This document shows positions 59,088 through 64,000 of a stretch of 64,000 nt of DNA, one piece after another; the first letter of the stretch is position 1, and every line of letters starts with the position of its first letter. Origin of the DNA: Macrostomum hystrix (Eukaryota; Platyhelminthes; Macrostomidae). Location of the stretch: positions 1,564,501 to 1,628,500 of the forward strand of contig CATNEN010000034.1 of NCBI GenBank assembly GCA_950097015.1, read 5' to 3'. The translations under genes were made by a program, and so were the position numbers. Under the pieces are notes generated by a model that was not told the origin of the DNA, did not search any database, and saw only the letters and a list, made by a program, of their open reading frames with translations.

Positions 59088-59093
59088 TTTATT
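59088..59093 (-). terminator. Possible poly(A) signal AATAAA for the repeat protein
   Basis: The minus strand reads AATAAA about 91 nt past the TGA/TAA-type stop at 59184 of the 120-bp repeat frame. The spacing is right for a terminal exon, but such a hexamer is common in AT-rich DNA. Confidence 0.4.
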
Positions 59094-59183
59094 TATAATT
59101 GGAATATAAACGGACCAATCGCATCAAAAGAGAAAATGAGTGTCGTTCTCTACCTCGACTCTACTGTTGGTCATGTTCTGTTT

Positions 59184-62100
59184 TCATAGGCGATTTTCGG
59201 AGCTAGCAGTGATGCTAGCTCCATGCTGATTTCCTGAGGCAGTCAAAGCCATGTCCTGGTGTTGTACACTGAGGCTGGCTCCTTCAGAGGAGGCTGCGAT
59301 TCCGACGCGACTGTCACCTCTGCTGGCAGTGATGCTAGCTCCATGCTGATTTCCTGAGGCAGTCAAAGCCATGTCCTGGTGTTGTACACTGAGGCTGGCT
59401 CCTTCAGAGGAGGCTGCGATTCCGACGCGACTGTCACCTCTGCTGGCAGTGATGCTAGCTCCATGCTGATTTCCTGAGGCAGTCAAAGCCATGTCCTGGT
59501 GTTGTACACTGAGGCTGGCTCCTTCAGAAGAGGCTGCGATTCCGACGCGACTGTCACCTCTGCTGGCAGTGATGCTAGCTCCATGCTGATTTCCTGAGGC
59601 AGTCAAAGCCATGTCCTGGTGTTGTACACTGAGGCTGGCTCCTTCAGAAGAGGCTGCGATTCCGACGCGACTGTCACCTTTGCTGGCAGTGATGCTAGCT
59701 CCATGCTGATTTCCTGAGGCAGTCAAAGCCATGTCCTGGTGTTGTACACTGAGGCTGGCTCCTTCAGAAGAGGCTGCGATTCCGACGCAACTGTCACCTC
59801 TGCTGGCAGTGATGCTAGCTCCATGCTGATTTCCTGAGGCAGTCAAAGCCATGTCCTGGTGTTGTACACTGAGGCTGGCTCCTTCAGAAGAGGCTGCGAT
59901 TCCGACGCAACTGTCACCTCTGCTGGCAGTGATGCTAGCTCCATGCTGATTTCCTGAGGCAGTCAAAGCCATGTCCTGGTGTTGTACACTGAGGCTGGCT
60001 CCTTCAGAAGAGGCTGCGATTCCGACGCGACTGTCACCTCTGCTGGCAGTGATGCTAGCTCCATGCTGATTTCCTGAGGCAGTCAAAGCCATGTCCTGGT
60101 GTTGTACACTGAGGCTGGCTCCTTCAGAAGAGGCTGCGATTCCGACGCGACTGTCACCTTTGCTGGCAGTGATGCTAGCTCCATGCTGATTTCCTGAGGC
60201 AGTCAAAGCCATGTCCTGGTGTTGTACACTGAGGCTGGCTCCTTCAGAAGAGGCTGCGATTCCGACGCAACTGTCACCTTTGCTGGCAGTGATGCTAGCT
60301 CCATGCTGATTTCCTGAGGCAGTCAAAGCCATGTCCTGGTGTTGTACACTGAGGCTGGCTCCTTCAGAAGAGGCTGCGATTCCGACGCGACTGTCACCTC
60401 TGCTGGCAATGATGCTAGCTCCATGCTGATTTCCTGAGGCAGTCAAAGCCATGTCCTGGTGTTGTACACTGAGGCTGGCTCCTTCAGAAGAGGCTGCGAT
60501 TCCGACGCGACTGTCACCTCTGCTGGCAGTGATGCTAGCTCCATGCTGATTTCCTGAGGCAGTCAAAGCCATGTCCTGGTGTTGTACACTGAGGCTGGCT
60601 CCTTCAGAAGAGGCTGCGATTCCGACGCGACTGTCACCTCTGCTGGCAGTGATGCTAGCTCCATGCTGATTTCCTGAGGCAGTCAAAGCCATGTCCTGGT
60701 GTTGTACACTGAGGCTGGCTCCTTCAGAAGAGGCTGCGATTCCGACGCGACTGTCACCTCTGCTGGCAGTGATGCTAGCTCCATGCTGATTTCCTGAGGC
60801 AGTCAAAGCCATGTCCTGGTGTTGTACACTGAGGCTGGCTCCTTCAGAAGAGGCTGCGATTCCGACGCGACTGTCACCTCTGCTGGGAGTGAGTCTAGCT
60901 CCATGCTGATTTCCTGAGGCAGTCAAAGCCATGTCCTGGTGTTGTACACTGAGGCTGGCTCCTTCAGAAGAGGCTGCGATTCCGACGCAACTGTCACCTC
61001 TGCTGGCAGTGATGCTAGCTCCATGCTGATTTCCTGAGGCAGTCAAAGCCATGTCCTGGTGTTGTACACTGAGGCTGGCTCCTTCAGAAGAGGCTGCGAT
61101 TCCGACGCGACTGTCACCTCTGCTGGCAGTGAGTCTAGCGCCATGCTGATTTCCTGAGGCAGTCAAAGCCATGTCCTGGTGTTGTACACTGAGGCTGGCT
61201 CCTTCAGAAGAGGCTGCGATTCCGACGCAACTGTCACCTCTGCTGGCAGTGATGCTAGCTCCATGCTGATTTCCTGAGGCAGTCAAAGCCATGTCCTGGT
61301 GTTGTACACTGAGGCTGGCTCCTTCAGAAGAGGCTGCGATTCCGACGCGACTGTCACCTCTGCTGGCAGTGATGCTAGCTCCATGCTGATTTCCTGAGGC
61401 AGTCAAAGCCATGTCCTGGTGTTGTACACTGAGGCTGGCTCCTTCAGAAGAGGCTGCGATTCCGACGCGACTGTCACCTCTGCTGGCAGTGATGCTAGCT
61501 CCATGCTGATTTCCTGAGGCAGTCAAAGCCATGTCCTGGTGTTGTACACTGAGGCTGGCTCCTTCAGAAGAGGCTGCGATTCCGACGCGACTGTCACCTC
61601 TGCTGGCAGTGATGCTAGCTCCATGCTGATTTCCTGAGGCAGTCAAAGCCATGTCCTGGTGTTGTACACTGAGGCTGGCTCCTTCAGAAGAGGCTCCGAT
61701 TCCGACGCGACTGTCACCTTTGCTGGCAGTGATGCTAGCTCCATGCTGATTTCCTGAGGCAGTCAAAGCCATGTCCTGGTGTTGTACACTGAGGCTGGCT
61801 CCTTCAGAAGAGGCTCCGATTCCGACGCGACTGTCACCTTTGCTGGCAGTGATGCTAGCTCCATGCTGATTTCCTGAGGCAGTCAAAGCCATGTCCTGGT
61901 GTTGTACACTGAGGCTGGCTCCTTCAGAAGAGGCTGCGATTCCGACGCGACTGTCACCTTTGCTGGCAGTGATGCTAGCTCCATGCTGATTTCCTGAGGC
62001 AGTCAAAGCCATGTCCTGGTGTTGTACACTGAGGCTGGCTCCTTCAGAAGAGGCTGCGATTCCGACGCGACTGTCACCTCTGCTGGCAGTGATGCTAGCT

Positions 62101-64000
62101 CCATGCTGATTTCCTGAGGCAGTCAAAGCCATGTCCTGGTGTTGTACACTGAGGCTGGCTCCTTCAGAAGAGGCTGCGATTCCGACGCGACTGTCACCTC
62201 TGCTGGCAGTGATGCTAGCTCCATGCTGATTTCCTGAGGCAGTCAAAGCCATGTCCTGGTGTTGTACACTGAGGCTGGCTCCTTCAGAAGAGGCTGCGAT
62301 TCCGACGCGACTGTCACCTCTGCTGGCAGTGATGCTAGCTCCATGCTGATTTCCTGAGGCAGTCAAAGCCATGTCCTGGTGTTGTACACTGAGGCTGGCT
62401 CCTTCAGAAGAGGCTGCGATTCCGACGCGACTGTCACCTCTGCTGGGAGTGATGCTAGCTCCATGCTGATTTCCTGAGGCAGTCAAAGCCATGTCCTGGT
62501 GTTGTACACTGAGGCTGGCTCCTTCAGAAGAGGCTGCGATTCCGACGCAACTGTCACCTCTGCTGGCAGTGATGCTAGCTCCATGCTGATTTCCTGAGGC
62601 AGTCAAAGCCATGTCCTGGTGTTGTACACTGAGGCTGGCTCCTTCAGAAGAGGCTGCGATTCCGACGCGACTGTCACCTCTGCTGGCAGTGAGTCTAGCG
62701 CCATGCTGATTTCCTGAGGCAGTCAAAGCCATGTCCTGGTGTTGTACACTGAGGCTGGCTCCTTCAGAAGAGGCTGCGATTCCGACGCAACTGTCACCTC
62801 TGCTGGCAGTGATGCTAGCTCCATGCTGATTTCCTGAGGCAGTCAAAGCCATGTCCTGGTGTTGTACACTGAGGCTGGCTCCTTCAGAAGAGGCTGCGAT
62901 TCCGACGCGACTGTCACCTTTGCTGGCAGTGATGCTAGCTCCATGCTGATTTCCTGAGGCAGTCAAAGCCATGTCCTGGTGTTGTACACTGAGGCTGGCT
63001 CCTTCAGAAGAGGCTGCGATTCCGACGCAACTGTCACCTCTGCTGGCAGTGATGCTAGCTCCATGCTGATTTCCTGAGGCAGTCAAAGCCATGTCCTGGT
63101 GTTGTACACTGAGGCTGGCTCCTTCAGAAGAGGCTGCGATTCCGACGCGACTGTCACCTCTGCTGGGAGTGAGTCTAGCTCCATGCTGATTTCCTGAGGC
63201 AGTCAAAGCCATGTCCTGGTGTTGTACACTGAGGCTGGCTCCTTCAGAAGAGGCTGCGATTCCGACGCAACTGTCACCTCTGCTGGCAGTGATGCTAGCT
63301 CCATGCTGATTTCCTGAGGCAGTCAAAGCCATGTCCTGGTGTTGTACACTGAGGCTGGCTCCTTCAGAAGAGGCTGCGATTCCGACGCGACTGTCACCTC
63401 TGCTGGCAGTGAGTCTAGCGCCATGCTGATTTCCTGAGGCAGTCAAAGCCATGTCCTGGTGTTGTACACTGAGGCTGGCTCCTTCAGAAGAGGCTCCGAT
63501 TCCGACGCGACTGTCACCTTTGCTGGCAGTGATGCTAGCTCCATGCTGATTTCCTGAGGCAGTCAAAGCCATGTCCTGGTGTTGTACACTGAGGCTGGCT
63601 CCTTCAGAAGAGGCTGCGATTCCGACGCGACTGTCACCTTTGCTGGCAGTGATGCTAGCTCCATGCTGATTTCCTGAGGCAGTCAAAGCCATGTCCTGGT
63701 GTTGTACACTGAGGCTGGCTCCTTCAGAAGAGGCTGCGATTCCGACGCGACTGTCACCTTTGCTGGCAGTGATGCTAGCTCCATGCTGATTTCCTGAGGC
63801 AGTCAAAGCCATGTCCTGGTGTTGTACACTGAGGCTGGCTCCTTCAGAAGAGGCTGCGATTCCGACGCGACTGTCACCTCTGCTGGCAGTGATGCTAGCT
63901 CCATGCTGATTTCCTGAGGCAGTCAAAGCCATGTCCTGGTGTTGTACACTGAGGCTGGCTCCTTCAGAAGAGGCTGCGATTCCGACGCGACTGTCACCTC
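59184..64000 (-). CDS. Candidate giant repetitive protein, 40-residue RGDS/KGDS repeats (partial)
   Basis: The minus-strand frame is open from the right window edge to a stop at 59184, at least 1600 codons. It consists almost entirely of 40-residue repeats. Each contains ASITAS(R/K)GDS, then RVGIAASSEG, ASLSVQHQDM and ALTASGNQHG. The final partial repeat runs into a unique tail, SSENRL. R-copies present RGDS, a fibronectin-type integrin motif; K-copies present KGDS. Within each repeat a hydrophobic-x-hydrophobic-x-hydrophobic pattern followed by a polar turn recurs four times, as in beta-solenoid or fibrous surface proteins. A poly(A)-like signal follows. Against a real gene: 120 bp is a multiple of three, so openness costs nothing, most differences between copies change the amino acid, and the start lies outside the window. 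It could equally be an intronic or intergenic satellite. Confidence 0.42.
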   Translation of the reverse strand, partial: GDSRVGIAASSEGASLSVQHQDMALTASGNQHGASITASRGDSRVGIAASSEGASLSVQHQDMALTASGNQHGASITASKGDSRVGIAASSEGASLSVQHQDMALTASGNQHGASITASKGDSRVGIAASSEGASLSVQHQDMALTASGNQHGASITASKGDSRVGIGASSEGASLSVQHQDMALTASGNQHGARLTASRGDSRVGIAASSEGASLSVQHQDMALTASGNQHGASITASRGDSCVGIAASSEGASLSVQHQDMALTASGNQHGARLTPSRGDSRVGIAASSEGASLSVQHQDMALTASGNQHGASITASRGDSCVGIAASSEGASLSVQHQDMALTASGNQHGASITASKGDSRVGIAASSEGASLSVQHQDMALTASGNQHGASITASRGDSCVGIAASSEGASLSVQHQDMALTASGNQHGARLTASRGDSRVGIAASSEGASLSVQHQDMALTASGNQHGASITASRGDSCVGIAASSEGASLSVQHQDMALTASGNQHGASITPSRGDSRVGIAASSEGASLSVQHQDMALTASGNQHGASITASRGDSRVGIAASSEGASLSVQHQDMALTASGNQHGASITASRGDSRVGIAASSEGASLSVQHQDMALTASGNQHGASITASRGDSRVGIAASSEGASLSVQHQDMALTASGNQHGASITASKGDSRVGIAASSEGASLSVQHQDMALTASGNQHGASITASKGDSRVGIGASSEGASLSVQHQDMALTASGNQHGASITASKGDSRVGIGASSEGASLSVQHQDMALTASGNQHGASITASRGDSRVGIAASSEGASLSVQHQDMALTASGNQHGASITASRGDSRVGIAASSEGASLSVQHQDMALTASGNQHGASITASRGDSRVGIAASSEGASLSVQHQDMALTASGNQHGASITASRGDSCVGIAASSEGASLSVQHQDMALTASGNQHGARLTASRGDSRVGIAASSEGASLSVQHQDMALTASGNQHGASITASRGDSCVGIAASSEGASLSVQHQDMALTASGNQHGARLTPSRGDSRVGIAASSEGASLSVQHQDMALTASGNQHGASITASRGDSRVGIAASSEGASLSVQHQDMALTASGNQHGASITASRGDSRVGIAASSEGASLSVQHQDMALTASGNQHGASITASRGDSRVGIAASSEGASLSVQHQDMALTASGNQHGASIIASRGDSRVGIAASSEGASLSVQHQDMALTASGNQHGASITASKGDSCVGIAASSEGASLSVQHQDMALTASGNQHGASITASKGDSRVGIAASSEGASLSVQHQDMALTASGNQHGASITASRGDSRVGIAASSEGASLSVQHQDMALTASGNQHGASITASRGDSCVGIAASSEGASLSVQHQDMALTASGNQHGASITASRGDSCVGIAASSEGASLSVQHQDMALTASGNQHGASITASKGDSRVGIAASSEGASLSVQHQDMALTASGNQHGASITASRGDSRVGIAASSEGASLSVQHQDMALTASGNQHGASITASRGDSRVGIAASSEGASLSVQHQDMALTASGNQHGASITASRGDSRVGIAASSEGASLSVQHQDMALTASGNQHGASITASSENRL
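59190..64000. repeat. 120-bp tandem array, about 40 copies, continuing past the window
   Basis: The unit is exactly 120 bp with no indels in the window, and copies are nearly identical. Variable sites are few: Ser codon TCC/TCT, Ala/Gly, Arg/Cys, Arg/Lys, Ala/Pro, and a linked SI-to-RL change. Variants recur in scattered copies, showing exchange among units. The left end is abrupt at 59190. The right end is outside the window. Confidence 0.98.

Overview
This window is animal nuclear DNA. Its protein genes are split by spliceosomal introns with GT..AG borders, usually GTGAGY donors. Coding exons are GC-rich and the rest is AT-rich. Endophilin, caveolin, RNF216-type RBR ligase and procarboxypeptidase A genes point to a metazoan. 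The small introns, tRNA-derived short interspersed repeats, a non-LTR retrotransposon fragment and extreme tandem-repeat load fit an invertebrate such as a free-living flatworm. That taxon is my guess, not something the sequence proves.

Layout. (1) 3244-6506, minus: RNF216/TRIAD3-like RBR E3 ligase, three exons. (2) 7910-11494, minus: eIF3 subunit I, three exons, each intron filled by a tandem array. (3) 11495-18840: AT-rich intergenic DNA with two arrays. (4) 18841-34273, minus: endophilin-A, ten exons plus a predicted 51-nt cassette exon, with arrays in five of its introns. (5) 35652-36944, minus: single-exon membrane-anchored protein resembling the N-terminal region of metazoan PEP-synthase-like proteins. 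(6) 38949-41437: a 20-bp array split by a 5'-truncated, frameshifted non-LTR reverse transcriptase. (7) 42902-43633, minus: polyQ protein with a possible OTU-like C-terminal half. (8) 46541-47577, plus: caveolin, two exons. (9) 49674-52525 and 53871-58356, plus: two tandem secreted procarboxypeptidase A genes. (10) 59184 to the right edge, minus: about 40 copies of a 120-bp unit that stays open as a protein of at least 1600 residues with an RGDS or KGDS motif in most 40-residue repeats.

Exon joins were worked out by hand. In the six recognised spliced genes every join keeps phase and rebuilds the family sequence, so these models are strong. Most of the non-coding sequence consists of more than twenty unrelated tandem arrays with units from 4 to 120 bp. 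Many lie inside introns, and some run to within about 25 nt of a splice site. They create long spurious open frames that should not be annotated as genes.

There is no operon-like functional linkage. Endophilin and caveolin both shape membranes and the carboxypeptidases are a local duplication, but otherwise neighbours look unrelated. The most interesting items are the 120-bp RGDS repeat protein, the exon-confined near-identity of the two carboxypeptidases, the decayed duplicate of the eIF3I exon/intron border beside an intronic array, the endophilin cassette exon and two nested SINE-like families.
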